From positions 1 to 64,000 of the forward strand of contig JAPYNU010000072.1 of NCBI GenBank assembly GCA_028283245.1: DNA of 64,000 nucleotides. Direction: 5' to 3'. The position numbers and the translations under genes were made by a program. Positions 41,877 through 51,533 of this stretch are shown here, piece after piece. The notes under the pieces are model-generated. The model searched no databases, was not told the origin of the DNA, and saw only the letters and a list, made by a program, of their open reading frames with translations. This stretch comes from Candidatus Aldehydirespirator catecholifindens (lineage in GTDB: Bacteria; Actinomycetota; Acidimicrobiia; Acidimicrobiales; Aldehydirespiratoraceae). How positions within the stretch are numbered: the first letter of the stretch is position 1; every line of letters begins with the position of its first letter.

Positions 41877-43262
41877 TCAGTTGCGTTCGAGCGCATCACG
41901 CAAAGCCTGACCATGGGTCGAGACGATCTCCACTCGGCGAGGCAACTCTTGCGGGCTCGTGCCGTCAAGGAAACGACCCCGGCTGAGGCAAACATCGGGC
42001 AGCAGGTAGCGATCCCCTTCGGGCTGCTCGGCAAGCACCCGAGCCACATCGCTGCCAACCATCAAGCCTGTGACACCAATATTGCCGCCAAAGAACTGGT
42101 TCTGCACTGGCAGCACTCGCACGTCACTGCGATCCAGCGAAGCTACAAGCGGCGACACGACTGCTGCGCCCAAAGTGCCGGTCAGCACTGCTGCTGGGGC
42201 ATCGCGCGCGACATGTCGCTTGCTCAGCTTCACAGACACAGCGCCCGAGGCAGCCGAGCCGTGTCGAGGCGCTCGGTAGCCGTCAGCGGGAGCACCGTCG
42301 GCCCAAGCAAAGAAACCCGACCGAGGTGGTGTTGGTTTTTGGCCTTGCGTCATGAACTGCGATTGGAAGGCTCGAGCCATACCGATGCCGTCTTCGTGCA
42401 TATCGAAACCCTCATAATGATTGATGTTGGGGAAGTTGCGGCCGCTCATCAGGTAGTACTCGTCAGCCAAGAACGCTAAGCGTCGGCCAAGCACCTGCAA
42501 GAACCGCAACTGCCAGCCCTCAACCAAATCGACCACAGCCTCGGCTTCGCTGCGGGTGTGAAGCCGCATTCGTGGCTGTCGGTTGTAGCGCGACAAGCCC
42601 AAAGGCACCACGCACAGCGTCCGCAATTCGGCGAAGCGTTCGAGAACACCCGCAAGAGTGCTTTCCAACACGGCACCGTCGTTGACGCCTGGGCACACCA
42701 CCACCTGGCCGTGTACTTCAATGCCTGCGTCAAGCAATAACCGCAGCCAGCGCAACGACACTGCGCCGCGGCGATTCTGGAGGATCGCGGCCCGCACATC
42801 TGGGTCGGTGGCGTGAATCGACACATACAACGGTGATAGCTGCTCGCTGATCACTCGCTCGTAGTCGAGTTCGTTGAAACGAGTCAGGGTGGTGAAATTG
42901 CCGTAGAGGAACGACAGCCGATAGTCGTCGTCTTTGAGGTAAAGCGAGCGCCGCATTCCACGCGGCAGCTGATGCACGAAACAGAACTCGCAATGGTTGT
43001 CGCAGGTTTGCACACCATCGAAAACAGCCGTATTGACCTCGGCGCCTAAAGGTTCGCCGTCGCGCTTTGAGATCAGCACGCTGAAGAAGTCCTCTTGACG
43101 CTTGATCTCTAGGGCTACCTGAGTCCCGTTGCTCAGCAACTGCCAGCGGATTACGTCGCGTGGTGATTCTCCAGCGATCGTCAACACTTCGTCGCCGGGT
43201 TGCAGCCCCGCCCGCTGTGCCGGAGAACCGGACGCGACAGCCACAATCTGCGGACCGGCCAC
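41877..43262 (-). CDS. DUF512 family radical-SAM-like Fe-S protein
   Basis: This 461-residue protein has an N-terminal PDZ-like segment (VASGSPAQRAGLQPGDEVL) and a radical-SAM-like cluster motif CDNHCEFCFVHQLPRGMR (CxxxCxxC) at about residue 87. The DUF512 blocks follow: YRLSFLYGNFTTLTRF, LSPLYVSIHATDP, VCPGVNDG, and a C-terminal region with NQFFGGNIGVTGLMVG. Homologues commonly sit next to der in Gram-positive bacteria, as here. The function is not established. Confidence 0.88.
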   Translation of the reverse strand: MAGPQIVAVASGSPAQRAGLQPGDEVLTIAGESPRDVIRWQLLSNGTQVALEIKRQEDFFSVLISKRDGEPLGAEVNTAVFDGVQTCDNHCEFCFVHQLPRGMRRSLYLKDDDYRLSFLYGNFTTLTRFNELDYERVISEQLSPLYVSIHATDPDVRAAILQNRRGAVSLRWLRLLLDAGIEVHGQVVVCPGVNDGAVLESTLAGVLERFAELRTLCVVPLGLSRYNRQPRMRLHTRSEAEAVVDLVEGWQLRFLQVLGRRLAFLADEYYLMSGRNFPNINHYEGFDMHEDGIGMARAFQSQFMTQGQKPTPPRSGFFAWADGAPADGYRAPRHGSAASGAVSVKLSKRHVARDAPAAVLTGTLGAAVVSPLVASLDRSDVRVLPVQNQFFGGNIGVTGLMVGSDVARVLAEQPEGDRYLLPDVCLSRGRFLDGTSPQELPRRVEIVSTHGQALRDALERN

Positions 43263-43653
43263 CCGTCAAGAATACTCGGCGCGCTTTAGCCAGAAACATC
43301 AGCGAAACCGCAGCAGCAGAGAAAGCCGCTGAGCTGTCGCCAAGACCAGTCGGGCCTGACAGGGCAAGCGCAGCAGACGGCTCAGCATCGCCAGAACCCG
43401 ATGATACTGAACTGTCGCCGGGGTCAAGCGCAGAACTTTTCATCAGATATGTTGCTGATTCGTTAATTACTAAGTATTTTCGTGTTATGTATTTTTGTGC
43501 TATAAACATAATTTTAGGATTATCACAGGGGTATGACATTGCTCATGGGATCGGGTTTGCATTCGGATCAATCACGCTTCATCCCCCTGCGCAACTCCAT
43601 ATGAGCCGCAGCACCCAAGCGAGGTGCCGCACCAAAAGTCAGGGAGGGCAGCA
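43263..43653. other. Divergent intergenic region
   Basis: This 391-bp gap lies between the DUF512 gene (minus) and the pseudokinase gene (plus). The first ~180 bp encode only low-complexity Ser/Ala frames. The segment 43440-43530 is clearly A+T rich (TTAATTACTAAGTATTTTC and similar) and is the likely promoter zone. No RNA gene is seen. Confidence 0.5.
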
Positions 43654-45069
43654 ATGACAGCAGTCACAGTGAGTCGCTGCGATGAGCAACTGATAGCCGT
43701 CAAGCAGACATCCGCAGAGCGGGCCGCGCATCTGGAGCGAGAAGCAGAGATGCTGAGGCGTCTTGCTCATCCTGGCCTGGTGCGTTTTGTGGATCTCGTA
43801 GAGACGCCCGATGGTGGTCGCGCTCTGCACACCGAGTTCGTGAACGCCGACACATGGGCTACCCGACCGTTGAGCGACCCGGCTGAGCGTGCTGCGGGAA
43901 TGGCTGCGCTCGCGGCTGTGGTGGCTGACTTGCATCAACTGGGGGTGGCACATCTTCAACTGAACGAAACACATGTGCTTCACGGTGCTGATGATCGCCC
44001 CGTGCTGTGCAGTCTTAGCCGAGCCGATGAGGCCAGCCCCGAGAATTGCCAGCGGGACTTGGCAGCTTTAGCAGAGCTGTGCCATGACTCGTCGCTAGGA
44101 AAGAGTGTTCTCGCGGGGAAACTTCTGGCGGTGGCGGATGCAGCTCGCGGCGGCTTAATCGGCACACGCGAAATGGCGAGACGGCTTGACTTGTTAGCCG
44201 CTAAGAAGTCGACCAGAAACGCAAAGCAAACCAGCCGGGCCGCTCAGGCTTCGGATGCTGCCAGCAACACAGCCATCTCACAAGGCAACAACACAAACAG
44301 TGTTGGGCGCAGTTCGCAGATCAAGCGACTAGCTGTTGGCGCAGCGTTAGGAGTGGCGATATTTGCGGGGTTCGCGCTCGGCAGCCGCAGCGTCACCATT
44401 GACGCACCTGAACCATCACCTGAAACATCGTCGGAAGCCTCGCGGATGACGACGGAAATTGAGGATGTTGATACCTCACGAGATGCCGTTGATGCTCTAC
44501 AGGATGCTGTTGATGCCCCACAAGGTACTGAAGACATGGGTGCTAGGGGTAATGAAAACAGTGCTGCTAGGGGTTATGAGGATTCTGATCAAGAACCAGC
44601 AGACGACATGAGCGAAGGCAACTCAAGCGAACGCTCAGGCAGGGCTGCTACCGCCACAGCTACTGCCACGGTGAGCATCTCGGGACTTGCTAGCACGGCT
44701 GACTCCACCGTCGGCAGCGAAGCATCGGCGCTACAAGCTGCGGCGCTGCTGGCGCATGAAGGCCGTCGCTATGCGCTGGGCGCTGTCGGCGACTTCGTTG
44801 AGATGGGAGACTGGGACTGTGACGGCACTGCCACCCCAGCGCTTGTGCGTCCAGGCAGCGGCGCGATAGTGCTGTTTGATGAATGGCCCGAACCGGGCGA
44901 GACGCTGGCACTACCGCAACGCTGGCGCATTGACCACCCCACCGGTGTCGAAACCGTCACCAACGGAGAATGCGATCTGCTGCGGGTCTACACCATCAAC
45001 GGCTCAAAGCTGTTTGACCCGTCAAGTGAAGACAATCTTTTTACGGCTACTCAGATCTTCAGCCGCTGA
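43654..45069 (+). CDS. Membrane-anchored pseudokinase-like protein
   Basis: This protein has 471 residues. The N-terminal ~190 residues resemble a Ser/Thr kinase (IAVKQTSAERAAHLEREAEML, LAHPGLVRFVDLVETPDG, VADLHQLGVAHLQLNETHVL). The HRD catalytic triad is replaced by HLQL, and no Gly-rich loop or DFG is seen, so it should not phosphorylate. A transmembrane helix (LAVGAALGVAIFAGFALG) follows, then an acidic disordered region. A C-terminal domain contains GDFVEMGDWDCDGTATPALV, which resembles FG-GAP-like extracellular repeats. The start is ATG 43654 behind GGGAGG. The role is unknown; a second such protein is at 59761. Confidence 0.75.
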   Translation: MTAVTVSRCDEQLIAVKQTSAERAAHLEREAEMLRRLAHPGLVRFVDLVETPDGGRALHTEFVNADTWATRPLSDPAERAAGMAALAAVVADLHQLGVAHLQLNETHVLHGADDRPVLCSLSRADEASPENCQRDLAALAELCHDSSLGKSVLAGKLLAVADAARGGLIGTREMARRLDLLAAKKSTRNAKQTSRAAQASDAASNTAISQGNNTNSVGRSSQIKRLAVGAALGVAIFAGFALGSRSVTIDAPEPSPETSSEASRMTTEIEDVDTSRDAVDALQDAVDAPQGTEDMGARGNENSAARGYEDSDQEPADDMSEGNSSERSGRAATATATATVSISGLASTADSTVGSEASALQAAALLAHEGRRYALGAVGDFVEMGDWDCDGTATPALVRPGSGAIVLFDEWPEPGETLALPQRWRIDHPTGVETVTNGECDLLRVYTINGSKLFDPSSEDNLFTATQIFSR

Positions 45070-45113
45070 ACAACCACCAGCCGATGCACAACCACCAGCA
45101 GGATGCCCAGATG

Positions 45114-45881
45114 CTATGTCAAAGGCAGATGTCCGCTACGCCGGGCAGCCAGCAGCGCCCCTGCCGCTATCGCAGCCGTCTCGGCGCGCATCGTCTGCAC
45201 GCCAAGGCAAACGCGCTGATTCACCGCAGCAAACTCTTCGGGGCTCCAGCCGCCCTCTGGCCCCACCAGCACGAAGTTCTGACCCGATAAAACACTTCCT
45301 CCAGCGGGATCCGCAAGCGCAGCCAGACGCAGGTCAAGCTCACTGAAATGTTTCAGCGGGGTTACCTGCGGCAGCCATAAACGTCGGCACTGCATCACCG
45401 ACTCAACCGCAACCCTCTGCCAGCGAGACAACATCTGCTGCGCTTTGGCTTCATCCCAACGCACCACCGAACGTGCCGCCACAAAAGGCATAATCCGATC
45501 AATTCCCAATTCGGTGAGCTTCTGCACGACCGTTTCGCTGCGCCCTCCTTTGAGCACTGCAAAACCCACCGTCAACTCAGGACTAGGTACAGACACCGAA
45601 ATCGCCTCGCCTACCGGTTCGAGCTGAGCTGTTGAGCCAGCGCCAAGACGACCGAGACGGCACTGCCGCCAAGAGCCAGCCCCGTCACCCACGGTGAACG
45701 AATCCCCGGCACGCAGCCGCAGCACCCGTGTGAGATGATGCTCGTCGTCGTCGGTCAACTCGGGAGCGCTGACATCGGCCACCAGAACATGCGGACCCAA
45801 CATGGTGTCACTAGCTGAAGTGGCATCACTAGCTGACCTTGCGTCACCGGCTGAAGTGGTGTCGAAGCGGCTGCCTGTCAC
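45114..45881 (-). CDS. rsmE: 16S rRNA (uracil-1498-N3)-methyltransferase
   Basis: This SPOUT-class methyltransferase has 255 residues, with an N-terminal PUA-like domain (EHHLTRVLRLRAGDSFTVGDG). The knot region has FAVLKGGRSETVVQKLTELG, FVLVGPEGGWSPEE and MRAETAAIAAGAL. It methylates U1498 in the decoding centre. The GTG at 45881 overlaps the dnaJ stop by 4 bp. The first 26 residues are a repeated Thr/Ser/Ala/Asp stretch, so ATG 45803 (MLGPHVLVADV) is a possible alternative. Confidence 0.93.
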   Translation of the reverse strand: MTGSRFDTTSAGDARSASDATSASDTMLGPHVLVADVSAPELTDDDEHHLTRVLRLRAGDSFTVGDGAGSWRQCRLGRLGAGSTAQLEPVGEAISVSVPSPELTVGFAVLKGGRSETVVQKLTELGIDRIMPFVAARSVVRWDEAKAQQMLSRWQRVAVESVMQCRRLWLPQVTPLKHFSELDLRLAALADPAGGSVLSGQNFVLVGPEGGWSPEEFAAVNQRVCLGVQTMRAETAAIAAGALLAARRSGHLPLT

Positions 45882-46990
45882 CGGAAAGCGTTGCGGATCC
45901 GCCCGAGCAGACCCTCGCTGGGTTCAGCGACTTCCTCGCCTCGTAATTCAGCCAGTTGACGCACCAGATCCTCTTGCTCATCAGTCAAATCGTCGGGCAC
46001 ATCCACCACCAACTGAATCAGCAGATCACCCCGGCCGAAACTGTTAACACGGGGAACACCGAGTCCACGCAGCCGCAGCACTGCACCCGTTTCGGTGCCT
46101 TTCGGGATCACCACAGTTTCGCTGCCGTCAAGGGTCTCATAGTCAAGCCGCGCTCCCAGAGCCGCCTGAGTGAACGGCACATGCAGTTCATGTATCAGAT
46201 CGTTGCCGTTTCGGTGAAGACGCGGATGAGGCCGCACGCGTACCTGCACGTAGAGATCGCCGTGAGGGCCGCCACGAGGACCAGCAGCACCTCTGCCGGT
46301 CAAGCGCAGCGTGGTGCCGTCATCCACACCCGCCGGAACTTCCACGTTGTAAGTGCGTCGCTTGAGCTGACGTCCGTGGCCGTCACAATCCGTGCAGGGA
46401 CTTTCGATCATTTCACCGAGCCCGCCGCAAACCTCACAGGCGGCTGCTGTCACCATCTGTCCCAGCATCGACTGACGCACCTTGCGGACCTGCCCTGAGC
46501 CTGAGCAGTGCGAACACCGCACTACTGACGTGCCCTCAGCAGCACCAGAACCATCGCAAGTCTCGCAGCGCACCGCGGTTCGCACCGACACCTCACGCTC
46601 AACACCGAACACCACATCATGCAAATCAAGCTCTACATGGGTTTCGAGGTTCTCTCCCGCAGGTGGACCGCGGTGCTGCGAAGCCGAACCGAAACCGAAG
46701 TTGGCATCCCCAAAAAAGGCATCGAAGATGCTGCCTAAGCCTCCACCGAAAGGATCGGACATGCCCGATGCTCGCATGTCGTCGGTGCCGAAACGGTCAT
46801 AACGCGAGCGACGCTCAGGGTCTGACAGCACTTCATAAGCGGCGCTCAATTCTTTGAAGCGAGCCTCAGCGTCTGCGTCTCCAGGATTGGCGTCGGGATG
46901 ATACTCACGAGCTTTTTTGCGATAAGCCCGTTTGAGTTCTTCATCGGTGGCATCACGCGCCACTCCCAGCGTCTCGTAGTGATCTGCCAC
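45878..46990 (-). CDS. dnaJ: Chaperone protein DnaJ
   Basis: This 370-residue type I Hsp40 co-chaperone stimulates DnaK ATPase. The N-terminal J domain has the HPD motif (REYHPDANPGD) and is followed by a Gly/Phe-rich segment. Four zinc-finger repeats follow: CETCDGSG, CSHCSGSG, CEVCGGLG and CTDCDGHG. The C-terminal peptide-binding domains end the protein. It is downstream of hrcA, so it is probably heat-shock controlled with it. grpE and dnaK are not in the window. Confidence 0.96.
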   Translation of the reverse strand: MADHYETLGVARDATDEELKRAYRKKAREYHPDANPGDADAEARFKELSAAYEVLSDPERRSRYDRFGTDDMRASGMSDPFGGGLGSIFDAFFGDANFGFGSASQHRGPPAGENLETHVELDLHDVVFGVEREVSVRTAVRCETCDGSGAAEGTSVVRCSHCSGSGQVRKVRQSMLGQMVTAAACEVCGGLGEMIESPCTDCDGHGRQLKRRTYNVEVPAGVDDGTTLRLTGRGAAGPRGGPHGDLYVQVRVRPHPRLHRNGNDLIHELHVPFTQAALGARLDYETLDGSETVVIPKGTETGAVLRLRGLGVPRVNSFGRGDLLIQLVVDVPDDLTDEQEDLVRQLAELRGEEVAEPSEGLLGRIRNAFR

Positions 46991-47024
46991 TTAAAGGCCG
47001 CACCGGTAGACGGGCTTCACTGGC

Positions 47025-48029
47025 TCAGACCTCGCCGAGGGCCGAACCGAGCCTTCTGCTCACCGCAGCCACAGCCGACAAGGCTTGCGGATAGTCCATC
47101 CGGGTGGGCCCAATGATGCCGATCGCTCCGCCGTCGGTGTCTTCGGTGCTGTAAGGTGCCAGCACTATTGAGCAGTCAGCCAGTGACGGCACCCCGGTCT
47201 CTTCACCGATAGCCACCCTGCGTCCGCCGTCAATCACTCGACGCATCAGCGTCACCACAGCTAGCTGCTGCTCTAGCAGGCTCAGCACTTCGCTCAACTG
47301 TTCGACAGCGTCGAAAGCAGCGGCAAGTTTGGATGTGCCACCAACAAACACTTCGTGATGCGCTCGAGCTTCCTGCAAAGCCGTGATGGCTGCCATTAGC
47401 AGCAGATCGTCGTAGAGATCACAGTCACCGATCTCGACCAGGCTTCGTCCCACGATACGGCGAGCCAGACGCTCCGAAGCGTCAGCTACCACTTCTGGAT
47501 TGAGGTCTACCGGTGCGTCCAGGGTGCGTTTCTCGATCACGCCGTTGGACATCACCGCCACCACCAGAACCGTCGCCGACGACAGTTCCACCAACTGCAC
47601 AGAGAGCACGGTCGCTGCTGAGGGGCTTGGTGCCACCACTACCGCAGTCCAGTCGGTCAGATCCGACAACAAGCCGGTGGTGTCACTGAGGATCGCCTCA
47701 AAGCCTGCGTGCGGTGCCGAAAAGAACTTGTTGACTTGCCTGCGATCCGCAGCATCAAGAACGGGAGCGGGCGACTGCTGACGCCACTGATCGACAAAGC
47801 ACCGGTATCCCTTGACTGTGGGCACTCGACCGGCACTGGTGTGAGGCTGAGTCAGATAATTCTGCTCTGCGAGTGCAGCCATCTCGTTGCGGATAGTGGC
47901 TGGCGAAGCGTCGATCGCAGGCAAACCGGCGACACGTCCAGAGCCGACAGGCTGCGCGGTGCGGATGTACTCCTGCACAACAGCGTAGAGAATGGCGGCT
48001 TTGCGATCATCAAGTATCGGGGCGCTCAT
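47025..48029 (-). CDS. hrcA: Heat-inducible transcription repressor HrcA
   Basis: This 334-residue repressor of class I heat-shock genes has an N-terminal winged helix (DRKAAILYAVVQEYIRTAQP, SPATIRNEMAALAEQNYLTQ) ending in the family signature PHTSAGRVPTVKGYRCFVD. The C-terminal GAF-like region includes IGIIGPTRMDYPQALSAV. I chose ATG 48029 (MSAPILDD), which gives a normal length; the frame is open to GTG/ATG 48149. It is followed by dnaJ. I found no CIRCE inverted repeat upstream in this window. Confidence 0.94.
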   Translation of the reverse strand: MSAPILDDRKAAILYAVVQEYIRTAQPVGSGRVAGLPAIDASPATIRNEMAALAEQNYLTQPHTSAGRVPTVKGYRCFVDQWRQQSPAPVLDAADRRQVNKFFSAPHAGFEAILSDTTGLLSDLTDWTAVVVAPSPSAATVLSVQLVELSSATVLVVAVMSNGVIEKRTLDAPVDLNPEVVADASERLARRIVGRSLVEIGDCDLYDDLLLMAAITALQEARAHHEVFVGGTSKLAAAFDAVEQLSEVLSLLEQQLAVVTLMRRVIDGGRRVAIGEETGVPSLADCSIVLAPYSTEDTDGGAIGIIGPTRMDYPQALSAVAAVSRRLGSALGEV

Positions 48030-48184
48030 GTCGCCCTGTTGAGCGTCACGTTCATGTAGGCGCGTGCGATCGCTCAGATCGTGAGCCGAACTGTTACGAG
48101 TGTCTCCAGACATGCTGACATAAGTGCCACCGGACGTGTCGTCACGCATAGGACAAACTCTAGCGGAGCATCCGGTTTCGCCTA

Positions 48185-49969
48185 TTAATCTTCCAGGGTC
48201 AGAGCTGAGATGAAGGCCTCCTGTGGGATGTCCACCCGACCGATGCTCTTCATGCGCTTCTTGCCAGCCTTCTGCTTCTCAAGCAGTTTGCGCTTGCGGG
48301 TGACATCGCCACCGTAGAGCTTGGCGGTGACATCTTTGCGGTAGGCCTTTACTGTTTCGCGGGCAATGATCCGCCCCCCTATAGCTGCTTGGATCGGCAC
48401 CTCGAACTGCTGGCGAGGGATCAGCTCTCTCAACCGTGCCGTGAGCGAACGTCCGTAGCTGTAGGCCTTGTCACGATGCACCACAGCAGAAAAAGCATCA
48501 ACCGCTGTTCCCTGCAACAAGACATCTACCTTCACGAGGTCAGCCTGCTGGTAGCCGCCAATGTCGTAGTCGAAGCTGGCGTAACCCTGCGTACGGCTTT
48601 TGAGCTGGTCAAAGAAATCAACCACAACCTCCGCCAACGGCAACCGGTAACGCAACTCGACCCGCTCGGGCGATAAATACTCCATGCGTTGCAGTTCACC
48701 GCGACGCGACTGGCACAGTTCCATCAAAGCACCAGTGTAGTCGGACGGGGTTATCAGCGACGCAGCCAAGCAGGGCTCAGCGATGGCTGAGATCTTGGCG
48801 GCTTCGGGCATGTCCGAAGGGTTAGACACATCCAGCGTGTCACCGCTGCTCAAAGTCACCTGATACTGCACTGACGGTGCAGTGGAGATCAAAGCAAGGT
48901 CGAATTCGCGTTCTAGGCGCTCACGCACTATCTCCATGTGCAGCAGACCCAAGAAGCCGCAACGGAAACCGAATCCCAGTGCGCCCGAGGTTTCGGGCTC
49001 ATAAGTGAAACCTGCATCGTTGAGTCGCAGCTTCGACAGAGCCGCCCGCAGGTTAGAGAAATCGTCGCCGTCGGTGGGGTAAAGCCCCGAAAAGACCATC
49101 GGTTTGGGCTCGGAATACCCAGCTAGCGGCTGCGAAGCTGCTCGGGTGTCGTCGGTGACGGTCTCACCGGAGCGGGCTTCGCCCACGTCTTTGATGCCAG
49201 CTATCAGATAGCCGGTCTCGCCAGGCCCGAGACTCTCGACTGTTTGATCCGCGGGTGTGCGCACCCCAAGTTCATCAACGCTATGCACCGTGTCTGCTTG
49301 CATGAAACGCAGCCGTGTGCCAGCTGTCAACACTCCGTTCACCACCCGCAGCGACGACACCACTCCGCGGTACTGATCAAAATGCGAATCAAAGATCAGA
49401 GCTTGCAGCGGCTCGTTAACCGAACCTGTTGGTGGCGGGGTGCGTTCCAGCACAACATCAAGCAGTTCAGCCACGCCTTCGCCGGTCTTAGCAGAAATTT
49501 GCAGCACCTCAGCAGCATCAATGCCAAGCACCCGCTCTATCTCCTCGGCTGCTCGGTCGGGGTCGGCTGCAGGCAGGTCGATCTTGTTGAGCACCGCCAC
49601 CACATCAAGATCGTTCTCCATAGCCTGATAACAGTTGGCTAGGGTCTGGGCTTCTATGCCTTGGGCTGCGTCCACCACCAATATCACCGACTCGCACGCC
49701 GCCAGCGAGCGGCTCACCTCGTAGCTGAAATCAACATGGCCAGGAGTGTCGATCAGGTTGATCACATGGTCGCGCCAGTTGAGCCGCACCGACTGAAGCT
49801 TGATGGTGATGCCTCGCTCGCGCTCTAGATCCATCGAATCGAGATACTGCTCACGCATCTCACGAGCCTCAACCGCACCGGTTAGTTCCAGCATCCGATC
49901 AGCCAGCGTCGACTTGCCGTGATCAATATGCGCGATGATCGAAGTGTTGCGTATGCGGTTCAGGTCCAT
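48185..49969 (-). CDS. lepA: Elongation factor 4 (LepA)
   Basis: This translational GTPase has 594 residues, the usual length. The GTPase motifs are [13 protein letters not shown] (G1), RERGITIK (G2), [11 protein letters not shown] (G3), NKIDLP (G4) and SAKTG (G5). The EF-G-like domains follow, and the LepA-specific C-terminal domain has [20 protein letters not shown]. It acts on stalled or misassembled ribosomes. It is divergent from rpsT, with a 222-bp promoter region between. Confidence 0.97.
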   Translation of the reverse strand: MDLNRIRNTSIIAHIDHGKSTLADRMLELTGAVEAREMREQYLDSMDLERERGITIKLQSVRLNWRDHVINLIDTPGHVDFSYEVSRSLAACESVILVVDAAQGIEAQTLANCYQAMENDLDVVAVLNKIDLPAADPDRAAEEIERVLGIDAAEVLQISAKTGEGVAELLDVVLERTPPPTGSVNEPLQALIFDSHFDQYRGVVSSLRVVNGVLTAGTRLRFMQADTVHSVDELGVRTPADQTVESLGPGETGYLIAGIKDVGEARSGETVTDDTRAASQPLAGYSEPKPMVFSGLYPTDGDDFSNLRAALSKLRLNDAGFTYEPETSGALGFGFRCGFLGLLHMEIVRERLEREFDLALISTAPSVQYQVTLSSGDTLDVSNPSDMPEAAKISAIAEPCLAASLITPSDYTGALMELCQSRRGELQRMEYLSPERVELRYRLPLAEVVVDFFDQLKSRTQGYASFDYDIGGYQQADLVKVDVLLQGTAVDAFSAVVHRDKAYSYGRSLTARLRELIPRQQFEVPIQAAIGGRIIARETVKAYRKDVTAKLYGGDVTRKRKLLEKQKAGKKRMKSIGRVDIPQEAFISALTLED

Positions 49970-50191
49970 TTGTGAGAAAGCTTGGAGCGGTCTCGAAACT
50001 CGAAACTGTCTTGAGAATCGTAAAGCTGATTGGGGAGGCGGTCATAAAGGCGCTCGCGTCAGCTGCTCGTGACAGTGCGACCGCATCCTCACAACGCTAG
50101 CTTTGGGTGTCGTCTATACACAGCTACTCGCTAGGTTCGCGATTCGCAAAACCTTGGCGGGAAGGCTTTTCACACAGACCGGCAGGTAAGC

Positions 50192-50461
50192 GTGGCCAAC
50201 ATCAAATCCCAAATCAAGCGCAATCGCCAAAACGAGAAGCGTCGCCTGAGCAACCGTAAGGTCCGCTCCGAGGTCAACACTCGCACCAAAGCTGCCCTAG
50301 CAGCAGCCGAGCACGGCGACGAAAACGCCGATGAGGCGCTGCGTCTAGCGGTCAAGCGCATCGACAAGGCAGCCGCCAAGGGTGTTCTTCACCGCAACAC
50401 CGCCGCTCGACGCAAGAGCCGTCTAGTGCGCGAAGTGCAGCAGCACCGCGCTGCTGACTGA
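50192..50461 (+). CDS. rpsT: 30S ribosomal protein S20
   Basis: This 89-residue basic ribosomal protein binds 16S rRNA in the small subunit. The typical S20 pattern is MANIKSQIKRNRQNEKRR at the start, NTRTKAALAAAE in the middle, and the near-terminal AAKGVLHRNTAARRKSRLVR. The start codon is GTG. It sits alone on the plus strand, convergent with holA. Confidence 0.96.
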   Translation: MANIKSQIKRNRQNEKRRLSNRKVRSEVNTRTKAALAAAEHGDENADEALRLAVKRIDKAAAKGVLHRNTAARRKSRLVREVQQHRAAD

Positions 50462-50506
50462 GCAACCTGAGCGGTCTCTCCGATATCTCTGCGTTATCCC
50501 AGCCGA

Positions 50507-51520
50507 TTAGCGCCTTGACAGCGAGGCCAGTCGAGCGACTAAGACCTCCATCACTAGTTCGTTGGGCCAGTCGATCGCTCCACGCAGAGAAAGGTCGGCA
50601 TCAGCTAGCAGCCGGATCGCTCTGGCGAGCTTGTCAGAACCAAGCCTGCGCGATTGACCCAATAGCTTTTTTGCTGGGAACGTTGAGCCTTTCATTTCTA
50701 GGATCGCAGCAGCCTCGTTTTCGTTGGATGCACCAGAGCCGTCAAGGCGCAGCATCCGCTGATAGCGGCCCGCCAGAGCCGCCAACAATTGCAGCGAGTG
50801 ACGAGATGCCAGCTGACGATGCAGCACTTCAAGGGCACCACTGACATCACCGCGGTCAATGGCATCGTCAAGTTCCCACGGCACCACCGCCCCAGGGTCT
50901 CCGCCATATACCGCTACATCATCAGCAGTGACAGTCGCTTCAGTTCCTAGAGCACCTTCAAGGGTGCGTATCAGCCCCACGATGCTGCCGTGCTCAGCGC
51001 CGACATGGTGCTCAATGGCTTTGATCGCGGCTGGCTCAAAGTGCAGCGACGACTGGCCGAGCTGATCACGCAACCACTGACTGGCCTGAGATTTGCCTCG
51101 TGGCGGGGTGACATTTTGCGAAACGCCGCCTGCTGCGGTGACTGCTTCGGTGAGCGCCTTAGGCAACGGGGGCAACCGGTTCATGGCCGGATCAACTCCT
51201 CGCTCCCACACCAGCACCAGCCGTGTGGTGGCAGGCAGCGCCTCCAATAAGCGCAGCAACTCGCTGTAGTCGCTCTTGTTTGAGAACCGGGCCAAGTGTC
51301 GGCCCACCACTACTCGTCTTGAGGTGAGGAACGGCTCGGTCTGCGCGGCGTTCACTAACGGCGTGAGCCGCCAGTTGCCGTCGGGGTCGCGCAGGCTGCT
51401 CTCATCGAGTTGCTGCAATGCCAGAGCGCGGTCCTCATCACCCAATGCCTCGGTGATGGCCTTATCGACCGCCTCCGACACCAGCAACGGGTCATCACCA
51501 CTAAGCAGCTGCACACTCAT
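50507..51520 (-). CDS. holA: DNA polymerase III subunit delta
   Basis: This clamp-loader subunit opens the beta clamp. The 337-residue protein has the HolA pattern: VQLLSGDDPLLVSEAVDKAI at the start, RRVVVGRHLARFS, RLVLVWERG, LSLRGAIDWPNELVMEVLVARLA at the end. I chose ATG 51520 because it is 13 bp after the comEC stop and fits the family N-terminus; the frame is open 70 codons further upstream inside comEC. comEA-comEC-holA-rpsT clustering is common in many bacteria. Confidence 0.92.
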   Translation of the reverse strand: MSVQLLSGDDPLLVSEAVDKAITEALGDEDRALALQQLDESSLRDPDGNWRLTPLVNAAQTEPFLTSRRVVVGRHLARFSNKSDYSELLRLLEALPATTRLVLVWERGVDPAMNRLPPLPKALTEAVTAAGGVSQNVTPPRGKSQASQWLRDQLGQSSLHFEPAAIKAIEHHVGAEHGSIVGLIRTLEGALGTEATVTADDVAVYGGDPGAVVPWELDDAIDRGDVSGALEVLHRQLASRHSLQLLAALAGRYQRMLRLDGSGASNENEAAAILEMKGSTFPAKKLLGQSRRLGSDKLARAIRLLADADLSLRGAIDWPNELVMEVLVARLASLSRR

Positions 51521-51533
51521 AGAAGCACCGATG

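Noticed and set aside
42730-43539. Open frame overlapping the DUF512 gene start
   Set aside because: It is low-complexity Ser/Ala/Arg sequence and runs out of frame through well-conserved DUF512 motifs.
48030-48184. Heat-shock operator upstream of hrcA
   Set aside because: I looked for a TTAGCACTC-N9-GAGTGCTAA repeat and found none in this segment.
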